63,339 bases of DNA from Mycobacterium sp. ST-F2. Its GTDB lineage: Bacteria > Actinomycetota > Actinomycetes > Mycobacteriales > Mycobacteriaceae. The position numbers and the translations under genes were made by a program. Where the stretch lies: positions 1 to 63,339 of the forward strand of contig NZ_JMHT01000060.1 in assembly GCF_001905655.1 (NCBI RefSeq), given 5' to 3'. The stretch's first letter is position 1; each line of letters begins with the position of its first letter. The notes under the pieces are model-generated. The model did not search any database and was not told where the DNA came from. It saw only the letters and a program-made list of their open reading frames with translations. Shown in pieces: positions 25,453-32,094 of the stretch.

Positions 25453-26331
25453 GTGGGGCAGGTGAAGTCAGGGGTGGATCGCGGCGCCGTGCAGTGCACG
25501 TTGAACCCGGCCCTGCCGGTGTTGCAGCGGCCCGACGGCACGGTGCAGATCGGGTGGGACCCGCGGCGCGCCATCGGAATTCGGCCGCCTGCCGGGCTGT
25601 CTGTCAGTGACCTGGCCGAGCTGCTGCGCGGCCTGCAGAGCGGCGTGGACGCCGAGAGCAGCCGGTCACTTGCGCTGGCAGCCGGACTCACCGATGTCGA
25701 CGGTTGGACCGGTCTGCTCGGCGCGCTGACCACGGCGGGGCTGTTGCAGACCGTGCCGGACGCCGGGCACCGACCGGTATCGGTGCGCATCCACGGCAGC
25801 GGGCCGCTGTCGGACCTGCTGGCCGGCGCCTTGAGCTGTTCCGGGACCCGGGTGCGCACCAGTCGCTACGGACATGTGGCCCGCGACAGCGCCGATATGG
25901 TGGTGCTGTCCGATTTTCTGGTGGCCGACCGACGGCTGGTGCGTGACCTGCACCGTGCCGGCGTGCCGCATCTGCCGGTGCGGATCCGGGACGGCACCGG
26001 GCTGATCGGCCCGCTCGTTTTGCCCGGAGCCACCAGCTGTCTCAATTGCGCCGATTTACACCGCAGTGACCGCGACGCATCATGGCCGATCCTGGCCGCC
26101 CAGCTCGAGGGCACCGTCGGCAGCGCCGACCGGGCCACGGTCCTCGCCACCGCAGCGATCGCGCTCAACCAGGTGGACCAGGTGATCGACGCGATCCGCG
26201 GCGGCGGATGCCGCGACAAACCGCCGCCGACGCTCGACGCCACCCTCGAATTCGACATCGGCTCGCGGACGACCGTGGTGCGCCGATGGTCCCGTCATCC
26301 ACTGTGCGACTGGTGCGACCGAGCTTCGTGA
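25453..26331 (+). CDS. Double-CxxC protein resembling TOMM leader-binding/cyclodehydratase subunits (Rv3196-like)
   Basis: The start is GTG 25453 or GTG 25462; no strong ribosome site distinguishes them. In 292 residues it shows an N-terminal winged-helix-like part (about 35-95), a Rossmann-like middle (VRIHGSGPLSDLLAGAL near 111), and two cysteine pairs, SCLNC near 197 and PLCDWC at the C-terminus. These cysteine pairs form the zinc site in ThiF/E1-like partner proteins of YcaO cyclodehydratases. No YcaO gene or precursor peptide is nearby. It sits between a DUF2342 protein and a UbiB-like kinase, as does Rv3196. Function unknown. Confidence 0.7.
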   Translation: MGQVKSGVDRGAVQCTLNPALPVLQRPDGTVQIGWDPRRAIGIRPPAGLSVSDLAELLRGLQSGVDAESSRSLALAAGLTDVDGWTGLLGALTTAGLLQTVPDAGHRPVSVRIHGSGPLSDLLAGALSCSGTRVRTSRYGHVARDSADMVVLSDFLVADRRLVRDLHRAGVPHLPVRIRDGTGLIGPLVLPGATSCLNCADLHRSDRDASWPILAAQLEGTVGSADRATVLATAAIALNQVDQVIDAIRGGGCRDKPPPTLDATLEFDIGSRTTVVRRWSRHPLCDWCDRAS

Positions 26332-26373
26332 CAACACGCGTTGCCATGTCTCCGCCGTGCACTGAGCACCGTC

Positions 26374-27699
26374 ATGGATGATGTTGACGTGGCTGATATC
26401 AAACGCGGCAGTGTGGCACGCAACGCGAAGCTCGCCGGTCTGGCCGGCGGCATGGCGGGACGGGCCGCGCTCGGCTTGGGCAAGCGCCTGGCGGGCAGGT
26501 CCAAGGACGAAGTGACCGCCGAACTGATGGACAAGGCAGCGAACCAGCTGTTCACCGTCCTGGGCGAGCTCAAGGGTGGTGCCATGAAGGTCGGCCAGGC
26601 CCTGTCGGTGATGGAAGCCGCCATTCCCGAGCAGTACGGCAAGCCGTACCGGGAGGCGCTGACCAAACTGCAGCGGGAAGCTCCGCCCCTGCCGGCGGCC
26701 AAGGTGCACCGCGTGCTCGACGCGCAGCTGGGTACCAAGTGGCGCGACCGGTTCCAGTCCTTCGACGACACCCCCGTGGCGTCGGCCAGCATCGGCCAGG
26801 TGCACAAGGCCGTCTGGTCCGACGGCCGCGAGGTCGCGGTCAAAATCCAGTACCCCGGCGCCGACGAGGCGCTGCGTGCCGACCTCAAGACCATCCAGCG
26901 ACTGGTCGGCGTCTTCAAGCAGCTGGCGCCCGGCGCCGACGTTCAGGGCGTCGTCGACGAGCTGATCGAACGCACCGAGATGGAGCTGGACTACCGGCTG
27001 GAGGCCGACAACCAGCGGGCGTTCGCCAAGGCCTACGCCGGGCACCCGCATTTCAAGGTGCCGGCGATCGTGGCGAGCGCCCCGAAGGTCGTCATCGCCG
27101 AGTGGATGGACGGCATCCCGATGTCGGTCATCATCCGCGAGGGCACCGTCGAACAACGCGACCTGATGGGTACCCGGCTGTCCGAGCTGACGTTCGACGC
27201 GCCGGCGCGCCTCGAGATCATGCACGGCGACACCCACCCCGGGAACTTCATGCTGCTGCCCGCCGGCCGGATGGGCGTCATCGACTTCGGCGCGGTGGCG
27301 CCGCTGCCCGGTGGACTGCCCACCGCGATCGGCGAGATGATCAGCCTGGCCAGGGACAAGAACTACGACAAGCTGTTTCCGGTCATGGAGAACGCCGGGT
27401 TCATCCAGCCGGGCGAGGAAGTCCCGATCTTCGAGGTCGACAACATGCTGCGCCAGTACGTCGAGCCGATCCAGACCGACGTCTTCCACTACACGCGGCG
27501 CTGGATCATGAAAATGGCCGCGGGACAGCTGGACAACGGCGTGAACCAGATCAAGATGGCGCGGCAACTCGACATGCCGCCGAACCTGGTCATCCCGCTG
27601 CGGGTCATCGCATCGACCGTCGCGATCTGCTGTCAGCTGGACGCCCACGTCCCCGTGAAAGCCATTGCCACGGAACTGGTTCCGGGCTTCACGCCTTAG
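26374..27699 (+). CDS. ABC1/UbiB-type atypical kinase (Rv3197-like)
   Basis: I choose the ATG at 26374 (MDDVDVADIKRG), giving 441 residues; the frame extends 33 bp upstream without support. The ABC1/ADCK/UbiB hallmarks are present: GGAMKVGQAL (the KxGQ motif), the Ala-rich nucleotide loop ASASIGQVH replacing the Gly-rich loop, VAVKIQYPG with the ATP-binding Lys, HGDTHPGNFM as catalytic loop and IDFG as metal site. UbiB-family kinases support quinone or lipid biosynthesis. It ends a three-gene operon, is followed by a strong hairpin, and lies upstream of whiB7, which is on the opposite strand. Confidence 0.87.
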   Translation: MDDVDVADIKRGSVARNAKLAGLAGGMAGRAALGLGKRLAGRSKDEVTAELMDKAANQLFTVLGELKGGAMKVGQALSVMEAAIPEQYGKPYREALTKLQREAPPLPAAKVHRVLDAQLGTKWRDRFQSFDDTPVASASIGQVHKAVWSDGREVAVKIQYPGADEALRADLKTIQRLVGVFKQLAPGADVQGVVDELIERTEMELDYRLEADNQRAFAKAYAGHPHFKVPAIVASAPKVVIAEWMDGIPMSVIIREGTVEQRDLMGTRLSELTFDAPARLEIMHGDTHPGNFMLLPAGRMGVIDFGAVAPLPGGLPTAIGEMISLARDKNYDKLFPVMENAGFIQPGEEVPIFEVDNMLRQYVEPIQTDVFHYTRRWIMKMAAGQLDNGVNQIKMARQLDMPPNLVIPLRVIASTVAICCQLDAHVPVKAIATELVPGFTP

Positions 27700-27708
27700 T
27701 CAACAGCG

Positions 27709-27747
27709 ATTACGCGGCCGCTCGGCGCCGGCGAGCGGCCGCGTAAT
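27709..27747. terminator. Hairpin terminator after the UbiB-like kinase
   Basis: A perfect 16-bp inverted repeat (ATTACGCGGCCGCTCG) with a 7-nt loop starts 9 bp after the stop codon. It partly overlaps the 78-bp dispersed repeat that follows. Confidence 0.75.
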
Positions 27748-27793
27748 GCACACCAAACACGGTGTGTCGGTGTGCAAACACGGCCGCTCGCGG
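27716..27793. repeat. 78-bp dispersed intergenic repeat, copy A
   Basis: This segment aligns without gaps to 46181-46258 at 62 of 78 positions. Both copies begin with GGCCGCTCG and repeat that nonamer at positions 67-75. Internal arms GCACACC and GGTGTGC pair here; the equivalent arms in copy B (GTACGCC/GGCGTAC) also pair, through compensatory changes. Confidence 0.7.
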
Positions 27794-27829
27794 TTGGTGC
27801 CCCCAGGCCGGCTCGCGGTTGGTGCCCCC
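27786..27829. repeat. Direct repeat, 25-bp period
   Basis: The 19-mer GCTCGCGGTTGGTGCCCCC occurs twice, at 27786-27804 and 27811-27829, just downstream of whiB7 (minus strand). It lies beside the dispersed repeat and may be part of the same element. Confidence 0.6.
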
Positions 27830-27846
27830 GAGGTTTGGCCGCGGGG

Positions 27847-28110
27847 TCATGCCGCGACGACGTCCTTGCGCGGACGGCCGCGCGGACGCTTGCGTGCGAT
27901 GACAGCACCCCGTTCGAGGATCTCCCCACCCCAAACACCCCACGGCTCTTCACGTTCCAGTGCCTCGTTGAGGCACTGGAGCCGGATCGGGCAGTCGGCG
28001 CACAGCGCCTTGGCCTGTTCCAGCTGAGTGGGGCTGTCCGCGAACCACATATCGGGGTCGCCGACGTGACATGGCACCGCCAGCCTTTGTCGGCAAGTCT
28101 GGCTAGTCAT
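27847..28110 (-). CDS. whiB7: WhiB7 transcription factor, antibiotic-resistance regulator
   Basis: With the ATG at 28110 (AGGTGA 7 bp upstream) the protein has 87 residues; an in-frame ATG 13 codons earlier is less likely. Four Fe-S cysteines are at 14, 37, 40 and 46. The GVWGG turn is at 58-62, and the C-terminal AT-hook RGRPRK at 77-82 is specific to WhiB7. WhiB7 binds the principal sigma factor and AT-rich DNA just upstream of -35 boxes, activating intrinsic resistance genes (erm, eis, tap) upon ribosome stress. Its leader contains the expected promoter, an upstream ORF and an intrinsic terminator, all annotated separately. Confidence 0.95.
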   Translation of the reverse strand: MTSQTCRQRLAVPCHVGDPDMWFADSPTQLEQAKALCADCPIRLQCLNEALEREEPWGVWGGEILERGAVIARKRPRGRPRKDVVAA

Positions 28111-28196
28111 GTCCTCATCACCTACTTTCCTGGTCATCTTGCGTCTCATCTGTCTGACGGATCGGTGACCAGGTGGTGGTTTTGAGGTTGTGCCCC

Positions 28197-28239
28197 AAAA
28201 ACATTGGCCACGGATCCGGTGGTTTCGGGTCCGTGGCCA
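28197..28239 (-). terminator. Intrinsic terminator/attenuator in the whiB7 leader
   Basis: The 13-bp stem TGGCCACGGATCC (28205-28217, 28227-28239; one T.G wobble) has a 9-nt loop and is followed on the minus strand by a run of five T. It lies 21 bp after the upstream ORF stop and about 90 bp before the whiB7 ATG, the position expected for conditional termination. Confidence 0.8.
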
Positions 28240-28260
28240 GGTGGCTCGTGTGGGCTCTAC

Positions 28261-28521
28261 CTAAGTAGTGCCCCGCTTCACGGACGCGAAGGTCTTGGCG
28301 TTGCGCTTGCGCTGCGGGATGCCGGCGACATGTCCGGCCGTCGCGAGACGTGCCGCCGGCATAGCGGCGGCTGCAGCGACAGCGGGAACGGCGGGGACGT
28401 CAACGATCTGATGCCAACCGGCGCCGACGCGCGATACCGCCTCATAGGCGGCAGCGGTCAACGGCGCACGGGAACCAGAGACAGCGAGGACAGCGCCACG
28501 GGACGCATCAAAACTGATCAT
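28261..28521 (-). CDS. Alanine-rich upstream ORF in the whiB7 leader
   Basis: The 86-codon frame starts at ATG 28521 with a strong AGGAGG 8 bp upstream (an ATG 36 bp earlier lacks one) and ends just before the intrinsic terminator. It has no domain I recognise. The middle is markedly alanine/valine-rich (VPAVPAVAAAAAMPAARL) and the end basic (QRKRNAKTFASVKRG). It lies wholly inside the predicted whiB7 transcript. Mycobacterial whiB7 leaders are known to carry an upstream ORF whose translation controls early termination. By inference this is that uORF, although 86 codons is long, and an independently functioning small protein cannot be excluded. Confidence 0.7.
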   Translation of the reverse strand: MISFDASRGAVLAVSGSRAPLTAAAYEAVSRVGAGWHQIVDVPAVPAVAAAAAMPAARLATAGHVAGIPQRKRNAKTFASVKRGTT

Positions 28522-28592
28522 CGGGGCCACCTCCTCAGCGGTCGACTGCGGATTCACACGGTGCGAATTCGCGGGATTTCGTTGCGGCTTCG

Positions 28593-28632
28593 AGGCTAGA
28601 CGTTACCACCAAAATCCGGCAAGCGATTTTTT
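28593..28632 (-). promoter_or_regulatory. whiB7 promoter with WhiB7-type AT-rich motif
   Basis: On the minus strand, AAAAAAT (28632-28626) lies exactly 3 bp upstream of a -35 TTGCCG (28622-28617). A -10 TAGCCT (28598-28593) follows 18 bp later. An AT-rich run 3 bp before the -35 is the documented WhiB7/SigA recognition pattern. The predicted transcript start is near 28586, giving a leader of about 475 nt. Confidence 0.75.
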
Positions 28633-28650
28633 GACCAGCGCTTTTGGCAC

Positions 28651-28676
28651 AATTTGCGCGATGTTTGGCGCAAATT
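28651..28676. terminator. Hairpin between uvrD2 and the whiB7 promoter
   Basis: The perfect 9-bp inverted repeat AATTTGCGC / GCGCAAATT has an 8-nt loop, located 8 bp after the uvrD2 stop and about 20 bp before the whiB7 AT-rich motif. It has no U-tract and may insulate whiB7 from uvrD2 transcription. Confidence 0.5.
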
Positions 28677-28683
28677 AGGTGCA

Positions 28684-30795
28684 CTAACGGGAGGCGTTCA
28701 CCAATGCCAGAACATCGGGACCGTATTGCTCGAGCTTGCGCGCGCCGATTCCGGGAATGGCCACCAGCGCGGCATTGTCGGCCGGCAGAGCCTCCGCAAT
28801 GGCGATCAACGTGTTGTCGGTGAACACCACATAGGCGGGCACCTTCATCTCTTGCGAGGTACGCAGGCGCCACTCCTTGAGGCGGCCGAGAAGCTCCTCG
28901 TCGAGGTTCGACGGGCACGACTCGCAGCGTCGCAGCAGAATCGCGGTCGACGATGTCAACGCCGCATTGCACACCCGGCACCGCGGCGCCGGACCCCGTT
29001 TACGTTGCGGCTGTTGGGGTTCGCGCCGGCTCTGCGGGGTCAGTCCATTGAGGAACCGCGAGGGCTTGCGGCTCTGCCGCCCGCCGGCCGCCCGGGCCAG
29101 CGCCCACGAGATGGTCAAATGCACTCTGGCCCTGGTGATTCCGACGTAGAAGAGGCGCCGTTCCTCCTCGACGGGCTCGCTGTCCGCGCCGTGCGACAAC
29201 GCATGCGAGATGGGCAGCGTGCCGTCGACCAGACCGACCAGGAACACCGCATCCCACTCGAGGCCCTTGGCTGCGTGCAGCGACGCCAAGGTGACGCCCT
29301 GCACCACCGGTGGATGCCGGGAATCAGCGCGCTGGCGCAGTTCGACGAGCAGCCCCTGCAAGTCCAGGTTCGCGCGCACCGCGACTTCCTGCTCAACCAG
29401 TTCAACCAAGGCCAACAACGCATCCCAGCGCTCACGGGCCTTGGTACCCGACGGCGGCTCGGCCGTCAGCCCCAGCGGTTCCAGCAGATCCCGGACCAGC
29501 TGCGGCAGCTCGACGCCGGCGACGTCACCCTGGTGGCCCGCGGCGCGCTGCAGCGCCAGCAGCGCCTGCCGAATCTCCTGGCGGCTGAAGAAGCCCTCGC
29601 CACCGCGCACCTGGAACGCCACGCCCGCCGCGGTCAGCGCCTCCTCGTACACCTCGGACTGCGCGTTGATGCGGTACAGCACCGCGATTTCCGAAGGGGC
29701 GGTACCGGATTGGATGAGTTTCTTGATCGCGGCGGCAACGGCGTTGGCCTCGGCGACCTCGTCGGGGTGTTCTCGGAACACCGGCTTGGGCCCGGGTTCA
29801 CGCTGACCGATGAGTTGCAACCGGCTGGCCGCCATCCGGCCCGACGCCGCCGAGATCACCTGATTGGCCAGCGACACCACCTGCGGCGTGCTGCGGTAGT
29901 CGCGCTCCAGCCGGATCAGCGCCGCATCGGGAAACCGCCTGGAGAAGTCGAGGAGGTACTGCGGCGTGGCGCCGGTGAACGAGTAGATGGTCTGGTTGGC
30001 GTCACCGACCACCGTCAGATCGTCGCGCTCCCCCACCCAGGCGTTGAGCACGCGCTGCTGCAGCGGGGTGACGTCCTGGTACTCGTCGACGACGAAGCAG
30101 CGGTACCGGTCCCGGAACTCACCGGCGACGGCGGCGTCGTTCTCGATGGCGGCGGCGGTGTGCAGCAGCAGATCGTCGAAGTCCAGCAGCGCCGATCCGT
30201 CTCGGCGGGCCTTGAGACCCTCGTACCCGGCATACACCGCGGCGACCTTGGCGGCGTCGAACGGGATGTCCCGCTCGATCTTGGCGACCTGGTCCGGGTA
30301 GAGCTCGGGGCTGATCAGAGACGACTTGGCCCATTCGATCTCACCGGCGAGGTCGCGCACGTCGTCGGTGCTGGCCTGGATGCCGGCCCGGTTGGCCGCC
30401 TGCGCGACGACGGCGAACTTGCTGTCGAGCAGCTCCCAGCCGGTGTCGCCGACCACCCGCGGCCAGAAGTACCGCAGTTGCCGCAGTGCCGCGGCGTGGA
30501 ACGTCATGGCCTGGACGGCCCCGGTGCCTTGTGCCCCGTCAATCTCGTTTTCCAGGCTGCGGAGCCGGCCGCGCATCTCGCCGGCGGCGCGCTGCGTGAA
30601 CGTCACGGCCAGCACCTGGCTCGGCGCGACGTGGCCGGCGGCGACGAGATACGCGATGCGGCGCGTGATGGTCCGCGTCTTGCCCGTACCGGCGCCGGCG
30701 AGCACACATACCGGGCCGCGGGGCGCGAGGACGGCCTCGCGCTGTTCGTCGTCGAGGTCCTCGAGGAGCGTGGACGGTGGGGCCTCGGCTGGCAT
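28684..30795 (-). CDS. uvrD2: UvrD2 superfamily 1 DNA helicase
   Basis: I take ATG 30795 (GGGGG just upstream), giving 703 residues. The SF1A helicase core has Walker A GAGTGKT at 34-40, the DEYQDVTP Walker B and GDANQTIYSF motif III. Motif V/VI sequences are ASLHAAKGLEWDAV and LFYVGITRA. After the core comes a tetracysteine module (CRVC and CESC), then a C-terminal HRDC domain (IPGIGARKLEQYG). This arrangement is specific to mycobacterial UvrD2, a 3'-5' helicase essential in M. tuberculosis. It is divergent from mrx1, 83 bp away. Confidence 0.93.
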   Translation of the reverse strand: MPAEAPPSTLLEDLDDEQREAVLAPRGPVCVLAGAGTGKTRTITRRIAYLVAAGHVAPSQVLAVTFTQRAAGEMRGRLRSLENEIDGAQGTGAVQAMTFHAAALRQLRYFWPRVVGDTGWELLDSKFAVVAQAANRAGIQASTDDVRDLAGEIEWAKSSLISPELYPDQVAKIERDIPFDAAKVAAVYAGYEGLKARRDGSALLDFDDLLLHTAAAIENDAAVAGEFRDRYRCFVVDEYQDVTPLQQRVLNAWVGERDDLTVVGDANQTIYSFTGATPQYLLDFSRRFPDAALIRLERDYRSTPQVVSLANQVISAASGRMAASRLQLIGQREPGPKPVFREHPDEVAEANAVAAAIKKLIQSGTAPSEIAVLYRINAQSEVYEEALTAAGVAFQVRGGEGFFSRQEIRQALLALQRAAGHQGDVAGVELPQLVRDLLEPLGLTAEPPSGTKARERWDALLALVELVEQEVAVRANLDLQGLLVELRQRADSRHPPVVQGVTLASLHAAKGLEWDAVFLVGLVDGTLPISHALSHGADSEPVEEERRLFYVGITRARVHLTISWALARAAGGRQSRKPSRFLNGLTPQSRREPQQPQRKRGPAPRCRVCNAALTSSTAILLRRCESCPSNLDEELLGRLKEWRLRTSQEMKVPAYVVFTDNTLIAIAEALPADNAALVAIPGIGARKLEQYGPDVLALVNASR

Positions 30796-30878
30796 GGCCC
30801 CCATCATGGCAGGCGGGTGTGACATACGAGGCACCACTGGGCGGCATTACCCGGCCATCGGATACGTTGAGTCGCGTT

Positions 30879-31115
30879 ATGAGTGCACTGATCATGTACA
30901 GCACGACCTGGTGCGGCTACTGCAAGCGGCTCAAGACCGCGCTGAAGGCCGAAGGCATCTCCTACACCGAGATCGACATCGAGCAGGACCCGGCGGCCGC
31001 CGAGTTCGTCGGTTCGGTCAACAACGGCAACCACGTCGTGCCGACGGTGAAGTTCCCCGACGGCTCGACGCTGACCAACCCCAGCATCAAGGACGTCAAA
31101 GCCAAGCTGAATTAG
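30879..31115 (+). CDS. mrx1: Mycoredoxin-1, mycothiol-dependent glutaredoxin-like oxidoreductase
   Basis: The 78-residue protein has a thioredoxin fold with active-site Cys12-Gly-Tyr-Cys15 (WCGYC), the cis-proline segment VVPTVKF, and the SVNNGNHVVPT stretch of mycoredoxins. Mrx1 reduces mycothiol-protein mixed disulphides in the cytosol. The CDS was set at ATG 30879 because upstream residues of the longer frame are antisense-like. It corresponds to Rv3198A. It is divergent from uvrD2 and convergent with nudC, with a long inverted repeat spanning both stop codons. Confidence 0.93.
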   Translation: MSALIMYSTTWCGYCKRLKTALKAEGISYTEIDIEQDPAAAEFVGSVNNGNHVVPTVKFPDGSTLTNPSIKDVKAKLN

Positions 31116-31168
31116 TGATTCGTGCACGATTTTCCGCGCCGGCCGCGGATTTCCGTGCACAAATCACT
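31114..31168. terminator. Long imperfect inverted repeat between convergent mrx1 and nudC
   Basis: The arms at 31114-31139 and 31143-31168 pair over about 26 bp with a few mismatches (AGTGATT, GTGCACG and TCCGCG blocks all pair). The element covers both stop codons and probably terminates transcription from both sides. Confidence 0.6.
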
Positions 31169-32090
31169 GAGCGGCCCAGGATTCGATGATCTCCCGCGCG
31201 ATCGAGATGGAGCCGGGCAGCAGCAGGCGGGTGTCGGCTGTGCTGTTCCAGTCGCCGTGCTCGAGGGCCTCGCGCACCTCGGTGCGGGTGAACCAGTCCG
31301 CCTCGGCGATCTCGCCGTCGTTGAACGAGAACGGCTGCTCCGGATCACCGATGGCGTGGAACCCGACCATCAGCGAGCGCGGGAACGGCCAGGGCTGACT
31401 GCCCAGGTACTTGACGTCGGTGACGGCGAGGCCGATCTCCTCGGCGATCTCACGCACCACGCAGCTCTCGAACGATTCGCCGGCTTCGACGAACCCGGCC
31501 AGCAGTGAGAACAGCCGCTCGGGCCAGTTGGTCTGGCGGGCCAGGACGGCACGGTCGTGGCCGTCGTGCACCAGGCAGATGATCGCCGGGTCGATGCGCG
31601 GGAACTCCTCGTGGCCGCCGATGCTGTTGACCCGCGCCCAGCCGCCCTTGATCGCCTTGGTCGGAGCACCGTCGATGGCGCTGAAGCGCGCGCTGTCGTG
31701 CCAGTTCAGCAGTGCCGTCGCCGTCGAGACGAGTTGGGCGCTGATGTCATCGAAGATGCTTCCGGCACGACGTAGGTCGAGCACCTCGACGGGCTTGTCC
31801 GTCAGGCCCGCCGGGTCCTCCAGAGCGGCGCGCACGCCCCACACGTGCCGGCCGTCGGGCATCCGGCCCAGGAACACCGCGTGCTCGTCGGGCTTGTCCC
31901 CCAGTTCCGCCGCGGGGCTGAGTACCACCTGGCCACCGGAGATCAGCACCTGATTGCGCCGGTCGACGCGCAGCAGCAGCGCGTCCTTCCAGCCGGCGAT
32001 CGCGGCGTCGACGTCGGTGCGCAGCGTGTCGGCCCGATCGGCGCCGACACGGGACAGCAGCGGGACGTTACGCAGGGTGAAATCGGCCAT
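31164..32090 (-). CDS. nudC: NADH pyrophosphatase, Nudix hydrolase NudC
   Basis: The 308-residue protein starts at ATG 32090, 5 bp after the upstream channel gene. It contains a complete Nudix box (GFVEAGE from 199, then REIAEEIG) and the NADH-specific tail SQPWPFPRS at 231-239. It hydrolyses NAD(H) to NMN(H) and AMP, and in mycobacteria degrades isoniazid/ethionamide-NAD adducts. The region equivalent to the zinc ribbon of E. coli NudC (about 129-160) has lost the four cysteines (NWHDSARFSAIDGAPTK), so zinc binding is not expected. It corresponds to Rv3199c and is co-transcribed with the K+ channel gene. Confidence 0.93.
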   Translation of the reverse strand: MADFTLRNVPLLSRVGADRADTLRTDVDAAIAGWKDALLLRVDRRNQVLISGGQVVLSPAAELGDKPDEHAVFLGRMPDGRHVWGVRAALEDPAGLTDKPVEVLDLRRAGSIFDDISAQLVSTATALLNWHDSARFSAIDGAPTKAIKGGWARVNSIGGHEEFPRIDPAIICLVHDGHDRAVLARQTNWPERLFSLLAGFVEAGESFESCVVREIAEEIGLAVTDVKYLGSQPWPFPRSLMVGFHAIGDPEQPFSFNDGEIAEADWFTRTEVREALEHGDWNSTADTRLLLPGSISIAREIIESWAAQ

Positions 32091-32094
32091 CGGA

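Noticed and set aside
27709..27829. An insertion sequence downstream of the UbiB-like kinase
   Set aside because: There are inverted and direct repeats but no transposase; better explained as a terminator plus a small dispersed repeat.
28110..28149. whiB7 start 13 codons upstream of the chosen ATG
   Set aside because: The AGGTGA site is placed for ATG 28110, and WhiB7 proteins normally have only a short segment before the first cluster cysteine.
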